NCBI RefSeq assembly: GCF_900091525.1
Contig: NZ_FMCU01000004.1
Span: forward strand, 372,001-436,000
DNA length: 64,000 nucleotides
Origin: Micromonospora matsumotoense
GTDB lineage: Bacteria > Actinomycetota > Actinomycetes > Mycobacteriales > Micromonosporaceae
Direction: 5' to 3'
Positions 32,528 through 41,357 of this stretch are shown here, piece after piece. The position numbers were made by a program, and so were the translations under genes. Under the pieces are notes generated by a model. That model searched no databases and had not been told where the DNA came from. It saw only the letters and a program-made list of their open reading frames with translations. Each line of letters begins with the position of its first letter. Position 1 is the first letter of the stretch.

Positions 32528-33901
32528 TCACTTGCCCGCACCACCCGAGGCGGGTCCGGCGGCGGGCGTACCGGCCGGCGGGTCGCCGGCCACGCTGGTG
32601 CTCGCCCCGACCACCTCGGCCCAGCGTCGCCAGAAGCTGCGCATCGCGCCCTCGTCGATCGAGCGGCCCTGGTTGCCCTGCTTCTCGTTGGCCATGCCCC
32701 GGGACATGTCGCTCCAGTCGTGCGCGGGGTCGACCGAGTCGGCGGTCGCCGTGATGCCGCGCTGCACCGCCTCGTACGCCTCGATGTCGTCGGGGGTGGC
32801 CAGGCCGCCCGGCCCGACGAAGCTGACCATCGTCTTGATCCGCAGCGCGCGGACCGACTCCGGCTCGCCGACCTCGACGAACTGCCAGGCCCGCACGTCG
32901 GTGCGGTCGGCGGCGACGGGTTCGAGCTGCCGGATGGTCAGCGCCTCCAGGTCGAACAGCAGCAGGTTGGGGAAGACGAACAGGATGCGGCTGGCGTCGG
33001 CCACCTCGGCGGCGAGTTCGGGGCCGAGACGGGCCTCCAGCTCGCGGCGCTTGGTGACGGTGCGGGTCTTCTCCTCGTCGCCGAAGCGGGGTTCCCACAC
33101 CATCCCGATCCGGCCGTTGTGCCCGGTGAGCACGAGCAGCCCGTGGCCGCCGCCGAGGTCGTAGGCGTACTGGTCGTCGTCGGTGACGGCGAAACCGGTC
33201 TCGCGCAGGTAGCCGACGAAGGTGTTGTGGGTGGGGGCGAAGTGGTAGCCGTCCATCGCGTTCTCGACGGCCAGCTTCCAGTTGCCCTTCACGCTGTAGA
33301 GCTGCACGCCCGGCAGGGTGGTCATGCCGTGCTCGCCGATCTTGGCGGTCAGCGACATGTAGTGCGCGGCCGGGCCGAGGTGGGTCAGCAGGTCCGGCAC
33401 GTCCGGGTCGAAGGCGACGAAGACGAATCCCTCGTGGATCTGGAGCCGGGCCACCTGCCGCAGGGCCATCGAGGCCCGGAAGGCCGGGTCGTCGGGGTAC
33501 GCGTCGTCGCCGGGCAGCGCGGCCAGCTCGCCCGCGTTGCTGAACGCCCAGGCGTGGTAGAAGCACTGGAAGAACTTGGTGTTGCCCTCGCTGTGCCGGC
33601 ACAGCACGGTGCCCCGGTGGGTGCAGGCGTTGAAGAAGGCCCGCACCTGGCCGTCGGCGTCCCGGCAGAAGATCAGCGGTCGACCGCCGAGGGTCCGGGT
33701 CTTGAAGTCCCCCGCCTTCGGAATCTCGGTCTCGTGGCCGAGATAGAGCCAGGTGTGGTTCCAGATCCGGTCGACCTCGGTCCGGAACACCTCCGGGTCG
33801 CGGTACGCCGAGCGGTGCACCCGGAACCGCAGCGCCTCCCAGTCCTCGTCGATCATCGCGCCGGCTGCACCGAGCGGACGTACCGGCGTCTGCTGCGCCA
33901 T
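32528..33901 (-). CDS. Aromatic-ring-hydroxylating dioxygenase, large (alpha) subunit
   Basis: This 457-residue protein carries a Rieske [2Fe-2S] motif NACTHRGTVL...FQCFYHAW (Cys93, His95, Cys113, His116) and the mononuclear iron site MDGYHFAPTHNTF (His220, His225; the Asp is in the C-terminal half). It hydroxylates an aromatic ring with O2 and electrons from the ferredoxin and reductase encoded at 39.9-41.1 kb. A dyad and a motif shared with two other promoters lie 24-52 nt upstream of the start. The substrate cannot be deduced; the alpha subunit is of general benzoate/biphenyl/indole-type size. Confidence 0.92.
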   Translation of the reverse strand: MAQQTPVRPLGAAGAMIDEDWEALRFRVHRSAYRDPEVFRTEVDRIWNHTWLYLGHETEIPKAGDFKTRTLGGRPLIFCRDADGQVRAFFNACTHRGTVLCRHSEGNTKFFQCFYHAWAFSNAGELAALPGDDAYPDDPAFRASMALRQVARLQIHEGFVFVAFDPDVPDLLTHLGPAAHYMSLTAKIGEHGMTTLPGVQLYSVKGNWKLAVENAMDGYHFAPTHNTFVGYLRETGFAVTDDDQYAYDLGGGHGLLVLTGHNGRIGMVWEPRFGDEEKTRTVTKRRELEARLGPELAAEVADASRILFVFPNLLLFDLEALTIRQLEPVAADRTDVRAWQFVEVGEPESVRALRIKTMVSFVGPGGLATPDDIEAYEAVQRGITATADSVDPAHDWSDMSRGMANEKQGNQGRSIDEGAMRSFWRRWAEVVGASTSVAGDPPAGTPAAGPASGGAGK

Positions 33902-33924
33902 CACCTCACCGCCTTCTACGTCAT

Positions 33925-33953
33925 GCGAGACAGCATCTCGCTACACGATGCTG
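33925..33953. promoter_or_regulatory. Nested dyads upstream of the ring-hydroxylating dioxygenase operon
   Basis: Two overlapping perfect dyads are visible: GCGAGA-N5-TCTCGC (33925-33941) and CAGCATC-N9-GATGCTG (33931-33953). On the minus strand the first contains GATGCTGTCTCGC, close to GATACTGTCTCAC before the IclR gene and GATGACGTCTCGT before the ferredoxin/M20 genes. This is a candidate binding site for an IclR regulator of the cluster. The remainder of the 310-bp gap to 34211 shows no gene. Confidence 0.55.
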
Positions 33954-34211
33954 CTACTCCGCCATGGCAACTGTCAAGAGCAGGGCAGACTCCGGCACCG
34001 GGTTACTCGCTGTTAATACGAACGCAACACGTGCCTGCTGATTCGCCGGCCACGATGCCCCACATCCGACTCGGCCCGGCCGATCCGCCCCACGGCGATC
34101 ACCGGCCCCCGGATGCGGCCCGCGCACCCCGTCGCCGGCCGCCGGCCACCCGCACCGGGCAGCGCCGTCCCGTCGCACCGCCAGCCGGTGTCACCCCTCC
34201 CGGAGGATGTC

Positions 34212-35321
34212 ATGCTCCAGCCGCACGATGGCCCGATCGGTGGAACCCACTACCTGCCCAGCACCCCGGACACCTGCCTGTGGGGCCGGCTGCCCAACCG
34301 GCGGCACGAGCCCGTGCTGCGGGTCGGCTCCGGCGAGACCGTGACCATCGACACGCTCAGCCACGAGGGGATCCTGGAGGACCAGGGGCGCGACCCCGTC
34401 GGCTACCTCAAGCAGTTCGACGTACCCACCGACCAGGTGCTCACCGACGCCCGCGACCTGGCCGCCTCCGACGTCGCCCACGACTACGACGCCGACGGCC
34501 CGCACGTGGTCACCGGGCCGATCACGGTGGCCGGGGCCGAACCCGGCGACCTGCTCCGGGTCGAGGTCGTCGACCTGCTCATCCGCGCCCCCTACGGCTT
34601 CATCAGCAGCCGGCACGGCTACGGCGCGCTGCCCGGGGAGTACCCGCTCACCCCGACCGACACCGGCCCGGACGGCGACGTTCCGCGGGAGTACGGCACC
34701 GTCAGCCACTTCACCCCGGTGGTCCACCACGGCGGCCGGTTGTTCGGCACCCTGCCGTACGGCGACGGTCGCGCGGCCCGCTTCCCCCTCGCGCCGTTCC
34801 TCGGCCTGATGGGCGTCGCCGTCGACACCGACGAGCCGGTCCACTCGGTGCCGCCCGGCGCCTTCGGCGGCAACCTCGACATCAACGAGTTGCAGGTCGG
34901 CTCGGCCCTCTACCTGCCGGTGCAGCTGCCCGGGGCGGGTTTCTACGCCGGTGACCCGCACTACGCCCAGGGCGACGGCGAGGTGGCGCTGACCGCCCTG
35001 GAGGCACCGCTGCGGGCCACCCTGCGGCTGTCAGTCATCCCCCGGGCGCAGGCCGGCCTGCTGCTCGGCGGGGTCGACGGGCCGTTCGGCGAGACCGCCA
35101 CCCACTGGCTGCCGGTCGGCCTGCACAGCGATCTCGACGAGGCGATGCGGCGGGCCGTCCGGGCCGCCGTCGACTTCCTCGTCCGCACCCAGGGCATGCC
35201 CCCGCAGACCGCCCTGGCCTACCTCAGCGCCGCCGCCGACTTCGAGGTCAGCCAGGTCGTCGACGGGGTGAAAGGCATCCACTGCCTGATCCGCAAGGCC
35301 GACTTCCCGGCCCACTTCTGA
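34212..35321 (+). CDS. Acetamidase/formamidase family hydrolase
   Basis: This 369-residue protein fits the FmdA_AmdA family: GETVTIDTLSHEG near the N-terminus, VTGPITVAGAEPGDLLRVEVVDL, the central FGGNLDINELQVGSALYLPVQLPGAGFYAGDPHYAQGDGEV (cited as the family core) and HWLPVGLHSDLDEAMRRA. These Zn- or cofactor-free enzymes split formamide, acetamide or small amides to ammonia and acid in the cytosol. ATG 34212 has GGAGG seven bases ahead. It is the only rightward gene inside the leftward catabolic island, suggesting that removal of an amide or formyl group is part of the pathway. Confidence 0.88.
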   Translation: MLQPHDGPIGGTHYLPSTPDTCLWGRLPNRRHEPVLRVGSGETVTIDTLSHEGILEDQGRDPVGYLKQFDVPTDQVLTDARDLAASDVAHDYDADGPHVVTGPITVAGAEPGDLLRVEVVDLLIRAPYGFISSRHGYGALPGEYPLTPTDTGPDGDVPREYGTVSHFTPVVHHGGRLFGTLPYGDGRAARFPLAPFLGLMGVAVDTDEPVHSVPPGAFGGNLDINELQVGSALYLPVQLPGAGFYAGDPHYAQGDGEVALTALEAPLRATLRLSVIPRAQAGLLLGGVDGPFGETATHWLPVGLHSDLDEAMRRAVRAAVDFLVRTQGMPPQTALAYLSAAADFEVSQVVDGVKGIHCLIRKADFPAHF

Positions 35322-35335
35322 CCGGAGCGCGTGAC

Positions 35336-35370
35336 GTCCCGGCCCGTGGCACCGTGCTGCGGGCCGGGAC
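35336..35370. terminator. Hairpin terminator between the formamidase and PfkB kinase genes
   Basis: Arms GTCCCGGCCCG and CGGGCCGGGAC (11 nt, perfect) with a 13-nt loop start 14 nt after the formamidase stop and precede the convergent kinase end. The 240-bp gap has nothing else clear. Confidence 0.7.
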
Positions 35371-35561
35371 CGGGAGGTCGGCAGCGGACCCGGATCGACC
35401 GGGTGGCACCTCGGCGCCCGCCCGGCCGGTGCAGCCGCCGCCACGCCGCTGCCCCCGACCGGGACAAGCCGGGGGCAACGCGCGCAGCCGGCCGGAGCCG
35501 GGCCGCTCCCTCGCCGCAAACGGCACGACGGGCGGCAGAATCAGGACCGCAGGCGGGCAGG

Positions 35562-36461
35562 TCAGGCGGCGGTGGGCACCTCGGCGCGGCGCGGCGCGGC
35601 GGCCATCGCCCCCGGGCGGGTGACCGTGACCGCCGCCGCCCGGCTCGCCCACCGGGCCGCCTCGTCGATCGCCGCGCCGTCGAGCAGCGCGTCGGCCAGG
35701 GCGGCGCAGAAGGTGTCCCCGGCACCGGTGGCGTCCACCGCGTCGACCTGCTCCGCCGGCACCAGCCACTGCCGGTCGGTGGTCACCACCAGCGCGCCGT
35801 CGCCGCCGAGGGTCACCACCACCGGCCCCCGGGTGCCCAGCGAGCGGGCCATCGCGGCCAACCCGTCGACCCCGGCGTCCGTCGGTGGCGCACCGGCCAG
35901 GGCGGCCAGCTCACCCCGGTTGGGCACCAGCACGTCGACCCGGGCCAGGGTCGCCGGGTCGACCGGGCGGGCCGGGGCCGGGTTGAGCACCACCAGGCCC
36001 TCCGCCAGGCGTACCGCCTCGGCCACCACCGCGGCGTCGACCTCCTGTTGCAGCAGCACCGCCCGCGCCGACCCGAGCAGGTCCCGCAGCGGCGCGAGGT
36101 GCTCGGGCGCGAGCCACATGTTCGCCCCCGAGCTCACCGCGATGGTGCTGTCGCCGTCGGCGGTGACCAACACGATCGCCTGCCCGGTCGGCCGGGGGGC
36201 ACGCAGCACCGATTCGGTGGCCACCCCCTCGGCGGCGATCAGCCCGAGCAGCCAGTCCCCGTCGGCGTCGATGCCGACCGCGCCGACCATCGCCACCCGG
36301 CGACCCAGCCGGGCGGCGGCGACCGCCTGGTTGGCGCCCTTGCCGCCGCCGGTGCGCCGGTGGTCGGCCGCGCCGAGCACGGTCTGACCGGGGGCGGGCA
36401 GCTCGTGCAGCGGCACCACCACGTCCACGTTGAGGCTGCCCACCACGACGATGTCGGTCAT
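35562..36461 (-). CDS. PfkB-family carbohydrate kinase (ribokinase-like)
   Basis: This 299-residue kinase has signature 1 RRTGGGKGANQAVAAARLG and signature 2 VDAVDATGAGDTFCAALADAL with the catalytic Asp and anion-hole Gly. Early residues IVVVGSLNVDVVVPLHELPAPG match ribokinase, including the ribose-contact Asn/Asp. It phosphorylates a sugar or sugar-like alcohol with ATP. In a catabolic island, a sugar released from a glycosylated or nucleoside-like substrate is conceivable. It ends the operon that starts with ferredoxin. ATG 36461 lies 5 nt after the cupin stop. Confidence 0.87.
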   Translation of the reverse strand: MTDIVVVGSLNVDVVVPLHELPAPGQTVLGAADHRRTGGGKGANQAVAAARLGRRVAMVGAVGIDADGDWLLGLIAAEGVATESVLRAPRPTGQAIVLVTADGDSTIAVSSGANMWLAPEHLAPLRDLLGSARAVLLQQEVDAAVVAEAVRLAEGLVVLNPAPARPVDPATLARVDVLVPNRGELAALAGAPPTDAGVDGLAAMARSLGTRGPVVVTLGGDGALVVTTDRQWLVPAEQVDAVDATGAGDTFCAALADALLDGAAIDEAARWASRAAAVTVTRPGAMAAAPRRAEVPTAA

Positions 36462-36466
36462 CACGG

Positions 36467-36841
36467 TCAGCCCTGTCCCGGACGCCAGGCGTGCGGCAGG
36501 AAGTCCGCCCGGGGCGGGGCGAAGACGTCCACGTTGATGCACGGGCCCTCGGTCGGTTCGATGTAGTGCGCCGCGCCGCGCGGCACCAGCAGCAGCGAGC
36601 CCGGCCCCATCGGGTGCGGCACGCCGTCGACGTAGTAGTTGCACCGGCCGCCGAGGATCAGCACCAGCTGGTCGAAGTCGTCGTGGTGGTGCGGGTTGAG
36701 GTCCATCCCGACGGCCAGCTCGTGCCAGGCGAAGAGGACCTCGTCGGTGGCGTACACCTTGCGGCGTACCCCCGGGCGGACCTCGGTGGCCGGGATGTCG
36801 TCCCAGTTGACCGAGATGCCGTACAGCTGCGCATTGAGCAT
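36467..36841 (-). CDS. Single-domain cupin protein
   Basis: This 124-residue protein shows the cupin metal motif 1 LNPHHHDDFDQLVLILGGR (H-x-H plus Glu-like Asp/Gln) and motif 2 PRGAAHYIEPTEGPCINVD. It probably holds one Fe, Mn or Zn ion. Cupins of this type act as isomerases, dioxygenases or binding proteins; none can be chosen. It sits between the HpcH aldolase and PfkB kinase genes in the island operon. Confidence 0.85.
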   Translation of the reverse strand: MLNAQLYGISVNWDDIPATEVRPGVRRKVYATDEVLFAWHELAVGMDLNPHHHDDFDQLVLILGGRCNYYVDGVPHPMGPGSLLLVPRGAAHYIEPTEGPCINVDVFAPPRADFLPHAWRPGQG

Positions 36842-36866
36842 GTGAACGCGTCCCTTCTCAGGCGGG

Positions 36867-37766
36867 TCAGGCAGGTGCGGCGAGCCGTCGCAGGCCGGCA
36901 CCGAGCAGTTGCAGGTCCGAACCGACGACGAGGTACCGCGCGTCGGTCAGGCCGTAGCGGCCCAGCGCCCCGGCGGAGCGCTCGGCGACCCACCCGCCGA
37001 GAGCGGCCCCGGTCGCGCGGGCCGCGTCGGCGATGTCCCCGGTGCGCCGCAGCAACGGCCCCGGGTCGTCGGTGCTCGACAGGCCCAGGCTCACCGCCAG
37101 GTCGGTGGTGCCGACGAAGCCGACGTCCACCCCGGTCAGCAGGGCGGGCAACGGGTCGTCGGTGGTCGCCGTCTCGATCTGCGCCACCAGTACGGGCGGG
37201 TGCGCGGCCTCCGCCGCCAGGTACCGGTCCAGCCCGTCGCCGCCGTACCCGGCCGACGGGTGCGCCAGGCTGATGCTGCGCCGCCCGTGTGGGGCGTACC
37301 GGCTGGCCGCGCGCAGCGCCTCGACGTCGGCCCGGCGACGCACGGTCGACAGCTGCACCCCGACGGCCCCGGCCTCCAGCAGCCGGTTGACCTGGCCGGG
37401 GTCGACGGCCGGCACCCGGACCAGCGCCGGCAGGCCGGCCAGGGCGGCGAGCCGGAGCTGGTCGGTGGCGGTGCGCTCGTCCAGCCCGGAGTGCTCCAGG
37501 TCGACCACGACGAAGTCGACGCCGGCGCGGGCGGCCAGGGCGATCACGTCGGCACCGGGCAGCTTGACGAAGGTGCCGACGAGCTGCCCGCCGCCGCGCA
37601 GCACGGCCCGCAGCCGGGCGCGGGACCCGTGCACGCCGGCGGGCGGTGTCGGCTCGGCGGACGTCGACGCCTGCGTCGACCCGGCGGGCATCGACGCCGC
37701 ACTACCCGGCGTCGACCCGGTGGACGTCGACGCCGCGCTCCCCGGCTGCGGCTCGGCGGCGGACAT
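36867..37766 (-). CDS. HpcH/HpaI-family aldolase
   Basis: This 299-residue protein has a class II HpcH/HpaI TIM barrel: LVGTFVKLPGADVIALAARAGVDFVVVDLEHS (metal-side Glu), GLPALVRVPAVDPGQVNRLLEAGAVGVQLS, LVAQIETATTDDPLPALLTGVDVGFVGTTDLAVSLG (each cited in part), with the conserved QIE metal Glu and TTDLA. It cleaves a 4-hydroxy-2-oxo acid to pyruvate or another oxo acid plus aldehyde, the usual last step of extradiol pathways. About 45 residues of Ser/Thr/Ala/Pro-rich sequence precede the barrel, which is unusual; a GTG at 37634 would remove them but lacks a ribosome site. Confidence 0.86.
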   Translation of the reverse strand: MSAAEPQPGSAASTSTGSTPGSAASMPAGSTQASTSAEPTPPAGVHGSRARLRAVLRGGGQLVGTFVKLPGADVIALAARAGVDFVVVDLEHSGLDERTATDQLRLAALAGLPALVRVPAVDPGQVNRLLEAGAVGVQLSTVRRRADVEALRAASRYAPHGRRSISLAHPSAGYGGDGLDRYLAAEAAHPPVLVAQIETATTDDPLPALLTGVDVGFVGTTDLAVSLGLSSTDDPGPLLRRTGDIADAARATGAALGGWVAERSAGALGRYGLTDARYLVVGSDLQLLGAGLRRLAAPA

Positions 37767-37773
37767 CAGCGCG

Positions 37774-38940
37774 TCACGCCCCGGTGGCGGGCAGGCCGCG
37801 CCACGGCACGGTCGGCACCTGCTCACCGGCGAGCAGCACCACGCTCGGCTCCAGCCGGGGCGCGGTGATCTTGTTGCCGGCGGCGTCGGGCAGCACCGCC
37901 TCCTCCGCCTCGGCCAGCACGGTGACGTGGGCCGGGCCGCCCTCGACCAGGCTGCCGTAACCCTCGGCGTCCAGGCCGGTCAGCCGGGCCGGTGCGGACG
38001 TCACCCGGGGCACCAACTGCTCCAGGGTCATCCCCATCGCCCGTAGCTTGGCCATGCTGGTGACCAGGTCGAAGACCGGGCCGCGCCAGTTGCGGGCGCT
38101 GGTGTCCGAGGTGACCACGTCGGGCAGGAAGCCCTGCGCGATCGCCGGCCGGGCGACGGCGAAGCTGAGGTTGCTCTTGCCGTGGGCGGATTCGAACAGC
38201 ACCCCGCGCTCACGGGCGGCGTACACCTCGGGCAGCACGGTGCCGTCGTGGAGGATGCCGTACGGCTTGCCGGTGTAGCAGTGCGCCACGACGTCGCCGG
38301 GGCGCAGCAGGGGCAGGATCACCGGCAGCGGCTCCGGCGTCTCGCCGATGTGGATCATGAGCGGCAGGCCGGCCTCGGCGGCGAGCGCCAGGGACCGCTT
38401 GAGCAGCGGACGCCAGTCCAGGCCGACGACGTCCTCGGAGAGCCGGATCTTGAAGCCGCGGACCCGGTGCGGGTTCGCCTCGGCCACCGCCAGCGCGTCC
38501 TCGGGGACCAGCGTGCCCGGGTTCATCAGCTCGCCGAACCGGAAGTCGATCAGGCCGAGGACCGAGACGTTGAGGAAGTTCACCAGCCGCATCCGGGCCG
38601 GCTCGGCGACGTACCGCTCGAAGGCGGCGAAGGTGGACGCGCCGACCGTGCCGGCGTCGCAGGCGGCGACGACACCCCGGTGCAGGTGCGCCTCGTCCGG
38701 CGGGGCGCCGACCTTGGAGACCTCGGCGAAGATGTGGGTGTGCGCCTCGACCAGGCCGGGCAGCACGTACTGCCCGGTGCAGTCGACCACCTGGGCGGCG
38801 TCGGCGGCGAGGCCGGGCGCGATCCGGGCCACCCGGTCGCCGGTGACCGCGACGTCGGCGACCCGACTGGCCCCGGTCTCGCCGTCGAACACCTGGCCAC
38901 CGGCCAGCACCAGGTCGTATCGGTCGGAATTCTCACTCAT
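37774..38940 (-). CDS. Amidohydrolase/deacetylase-family metal hydrolase
   Basis: This 388-residue amidohydrolase starts YDLVLAGGQVFDGETGASRVADVAV and has the first metal motif YVLPGLVEAHTHIFAEV (HxH). PHRVRGFKIRLSEDV carries a Lys at the usual bridging-Lys position. Further motifs are MIHIGETPEP (His), VVAHCYTGKPYG (His) and VVTSDTSARNW (Asp). This is the dihydroorotase/deacetylase subgroup, which hydrolyses cyclic or linear amides with two metal ions. It overlaps the FAH hydrolase gene (ATGA). It could open a lactam-like intermediate in the island pathway; the substrate is unknown. Confidence 0.87.
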   Translation of the reverse strand: MSENSDRYDLVLAGGQVFDGETGASRVADVAVTGDRVARIAPGLAADAAQVVDCTGQYVLPGLVEAHTHIFAEVSKVGAPPDEAHLHRGVVAACDAGTVGASTFAAFERYVAEPARMRLVNFLNVSVLGLIDFRFGELMNPGTLVPEDALAVAEANPHRVRGFKIRLSEDVVGLDWRPLLKRSLALAAEAGLPLMIHIGETPEPLPVILPLLRPGDVVAHCYTGKPYGILHDGTVLPEVYAARERGVLFESAHGKSNLSFAVARPAIAQGFLPDVVTSDTSARNWRGPVFDLVTSMAKLRAMGMTLEQLVPRVTSAPARLTGLDAEGYGSLVEGGPAHVTVLAEAEEAVLPDAAGNKITAPRLEPSVVLLAGEQVPTVPWRGLPATGA

Positions 38941-39857
38941 GACATCGGGCTCTCTGTGCGAAGCGAGTGGGTCGACGCGCTGACGGCGGCCGGCGCGGGG
39001 TGGTCCGGGCTTTCGGCACGGAACCGGGTACGCAGGGGCAGCACCCCGGCGACGGTGACCTCCACCAGGTCGCCGGGGCTCAGGAAGCAGCCCCGGTCCT
39101 GGCCGGTGCCGGTCGGGGTGCCGGTGAGCACCACGTCACCGGGCTCCAGCACCACGTACCGGGTGATCCAGGCCAGCAGCTCGGGCACCGGAAAGATCAG
39201 GTCGGCGGTGCTGGCCTGCTGGCGCAGCTCGCCGTTGACGGTGGTGCGGACCCCGATGGCCGCGCGGTCGGCGACCGCGCCCAGGCCGAGCACGGACGCG
39301 CCCAGGGCCCCGAAGCCGGGAAAGCTCTTGGCCAGGGTGGGGTTGCCGGTGGCGGCCATCACGTCCCGGGCGGTCAGGTCGTTGGCGGCGGTGATCGCGG
39401 CGAGCTGCGCCCAGACCTGCTCGGCCGGCGTGTGGTGCATCCGCGCGCCGACGACCAGAGCCACCTCACCCTCGTAGTCGGGCTGCTCGCTGACCGAGCC
39501 GGGCAGCGGCACGGTGTCCCCCGGGCCGGAACCGGCGCTGGGCGACTTGAGATAGAGCACCGGTTGGGTGGGTAGCGCCCGCCCGGTGGTCCGGGCCTTG
39601 CAGTGGTAGTTCAGCCCGACCCCCCACACCGCCCGGGTGCCGGCCAGCGGTGGGCGCAGATCGCCGACGAGGGTCTCCAGCGGCAGCCGGCGACGGACCC
39701 GGGCCTCGGCGGCCGGGGTGAGCCCGAGGCCGGCGCGCAGCAGGGCCGCCACGTCCGGGTACGGCAGGTCGAGCAGCTCGACGTCGTCGCCGGTGATCCG
39801 GCCCAGCCCGTACCGGGTGACGACCAGGTGCGGGGCGGTGCGCCCCGGGGCGGTCAT
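38937..39857 (-). CDS. Fumarylacetoacetate hydrolase (FAH)-family protein
   Basis: This 306-residue protein shows the FAH core: [36 protein letters not shown], the metal ligands [15 protein letters not shown] (E-x-E), GAVAD...[25 protein letters not shown] [18 protein letters not shown]. Family members hydrate or hydrolyse 2-oxo or enol acids arising after extradiol ring cleavage. Located between the amidohydrolase and the reductase with ATGA overlaps on both sides, it is firmly part of the operon. Confidence 0.88.
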   Translation of the reverse strand: MTAPGRTAPHLVVTRYGLGRITGDDVELLDLPYPDVAALLRAGLGLTPAAEARVRRRLPLETLVGDLRPPLAGTRAVWGVGLNYHCKARTTGRALPTQPVLYLKSPSAGSGPGDTVPLPGSVSEQPDYEGEVALVVGARMHHTPAEQVWAQLAAITAANDLTARDVMAATGNPTLAKSFPGFGALGASVLGLGAVADRAAIGVRTTVNGELRQQASTADLIFPVPELLAWITRYVVLEPGDVVLTGTPTGTGQDRGCFLSPGDLVEVTVAGVLPLRTRFRAESPDHPAPAAVSASTHSLRTESPMS

Positions 39858-40834
39858 GCCGCGTCCGAGGAGTGGCCGGGAACGGTGCCCAGCGCCGGGT
39901 TGACCAGCGGGGCCAGGTTGTTGACGGCGGCGGCGGCCTCACCGAAGCCGACCGAGATGAGGCGTACCTTGCCGTCGTAGTCGGTGATGTCGCCGGCGGC
40001 GAAGACCCGGGGCAGGTTGGTGCGCATCGTCCGGTCCACGGCGACGTAGCGGCGACGCATCTCCAGCCCCCACCGCTCCATCGCGCTGAGGTCGGCGATG
40101 AAACCGAGCGCGGCCACCACCGCCTGGGCGGGCAGGGTCTCCCGGCCCTCGCCGCGCACCTCGGCGAGGTGCACCGCCTCGACGGTCTGTTCCCCGTCGA
40201 TCCCGCACACCTCGTACGGGGTGAGCACCCGCACGGTCGAGTCGTGCAGTTGGGTGACGCTGCGCTCGTGGGCGCGGAACTGCGGCCGTCGGTGCACCAG
40301 GGTGACGCTGCGGGCGTACGGCTCCAGGGCCAGCGCCCAGTCGACGGCGGAGTCGCCGCCGCCGACCACCACGACCTCCTGCCCGGTGAGCTCCTCCAGC
40401 CGGGGTACGAAGTAGCGCAGTCCCCGGCCGAGGTGGTCGCTGCCGACCGGCAGCTCCCGGGGGGTGAAGGTGCCGATGCCGGCGGTCAGCAGCACCGCCG
40501 CCGCCCGGACCTGGGTGCCGACGTCGGTGCCGATCAGCACGTGGTCCTCGGCGCAGGTCAGCTCGACGGCGCTCTCCCCGAGCAGGAACGTCGGCTTGGC
40601 GGTGGCGGCCTGGGTGAGCAGGGCGTCGACGAGTTCCTGGCCCCGGACGGCGGGCAGCCCGGCGATGTCGTAGATCGCCTTCTCGGGGTAGAGGGCGGCG
40701 ATCTGCCCGCCGGGTTCGGGCAGCGAGTCGATCACCGCCACGCTCATCCCCCGGAAGCCGGCGTAGTAGGTGGCGTAGAGGCCGGCCGGCCCGGCGCCGA
40801 TGATGGCGAGATCGACCTCGTGCCGCGGGGCCAT
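39854..40834 (-). CDS. Thioredoxin-reductase-like ferredoxin/flavodoxin-NADP+ reductase
   Basis: The 326-residue flavoprotein has FAD motif LAIIGAGPAGLYATYYAGFRG, PGGQIAALYPEKAIYDIAGLPAV, NADPH motif EVVVVGGGDSAVDWALAL with VHRRPQFRAHE, and the end motif VFAAGDITDYDGKVRLISVGFGEAA. There is no CxxC redox pair, so it is the TrxR-like ferredoxin-NADP+ reductase type (YumC/FNR2). It directly follows the ferredoxin gene (1-nt overlap) and most likely feeds electrons to it and then to the Rieske oxygenase. Confidence 0.9.
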   Translation of the reverse strand: MAPRHEVDLAIIGAGPAGLYATYYAGFRGMSVAVIDSLPEPGGQIAALYPEKAIYDIAGLPAVRGQELVDALLTQAATAKPTFLLGESAVELTCAEDHVLIGTDVGTQVRAAAVLLTAGIGTFTPRELPVGSDHLGRGLRYFVPRLEELTGQEVVVVGGGDSAVDWALALEPYARSVTLVHRRPQFRAHERSVTQLHDSTVRVLTPYEVCGIDGEQTVEAVHLAEVRGEGRETLPAQAVVAALGFIADLSAMERWGLEMRRRYVAVDRTMRTNLPRVFAAGDITDYDGKVRLISVGFGEAAAAVNNLAPLVNPALGTVPGHSSDAA

Positions 40835-41145
40835 CAGCTGGCGCTTTCCACGACGGCCGGGTGGTCGTGGCCGACCCGGCCGATCTTGCGGGCGCCGCCC
40901 GGGGTGCCGATCTCGGTGAAGAACTCGGCGTTGATCGGCCCGAAGCGGGCCCGGTCGGCGGGCAGGTCGTCGAGGTGGAAGATCGAGGTGACCGGGCAGA
41001 CCGGCTCGCAACGCCCGCAGTCGACGCACTCGTCGGGGTTGATGTACATCATCCGGTCGCCCTCGTAGATGCAGTCCACCGGGCATTCCTCGACGCAGGA
41101 CCGATCCTGTACGTCCACACATTCGTCGGTGACCACGTAGGTCAT
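40834..41145 (-). CDS. Seven-iron ferredoxin (3Fe-4S/4Fe-4S)
   Basis: This 103-residue ferredoxin begins MTYVVTDECVDVQDRSCVEE and contains CPVDCIYEG and CVDCGRCEPVCP. Cys9, 17, 21, 25, 40, 43, 46 and 50 fit the FdxA/FdxC-type seven-iron pattern of actinobacteria. The C-terminal 50 residues hold no more Cys, as usual. ATG 41145 has AGGAGG upstream. It is first in the leftward island operon and is the probable electron carrier for the ring-hydroxylating dioxygenase. Confidence 0.9.
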   Translation of the reverse strand: MTYVVTDECVDVQDRSCVEECPVDCIYEGDRMMYINPDECVDCGRCEPVCPVTSIFHLDDLPADRARFGPINAEFFTEIGTPGGARKIGRVGHDHPAVVESAS

Positions 41146-41300
41146 CGGTCCTCCTGCGGTTCGGTCGGCCCGCCACATCCGAGCCGACGCGGCAGGTCGG
41201 GGCGCGCAGCCGATCCGGCGTGCCGGGCCCGTTCCGTGACGTCGCCGGATGCGGGGGCGATGTCGTTGGGTGTCAGGCCACGCTAGAGACCTGGCCCAGA

Positions 41301-41325
41301 GTATGTCAACATACGAGACGTCATC
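41301..41325. promoter_or_regulatory. Operator-like dyad and shared motif in the fdx/M20 divergent gap
   Basis: GTATGT-CA-ACATAC (41301-41314) is a perfect 14-bp dyad. It overlaps the minus-strand motif GATGACGTCTCGT (41313-41325), which agrees with GATGCTGTCTCGC before the dioxygenase operon at 10 of 13 positions, and at 13 of 16 when extended by ATG. It lies 33 nt before the M20 start and 156-180 nt before the ferredoxin start, so it may control both. Confidence 0.55.
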
Positions 41326-41357
41326 TTGAATGAAGTCACGCTGGTGAGAGGAACCGG

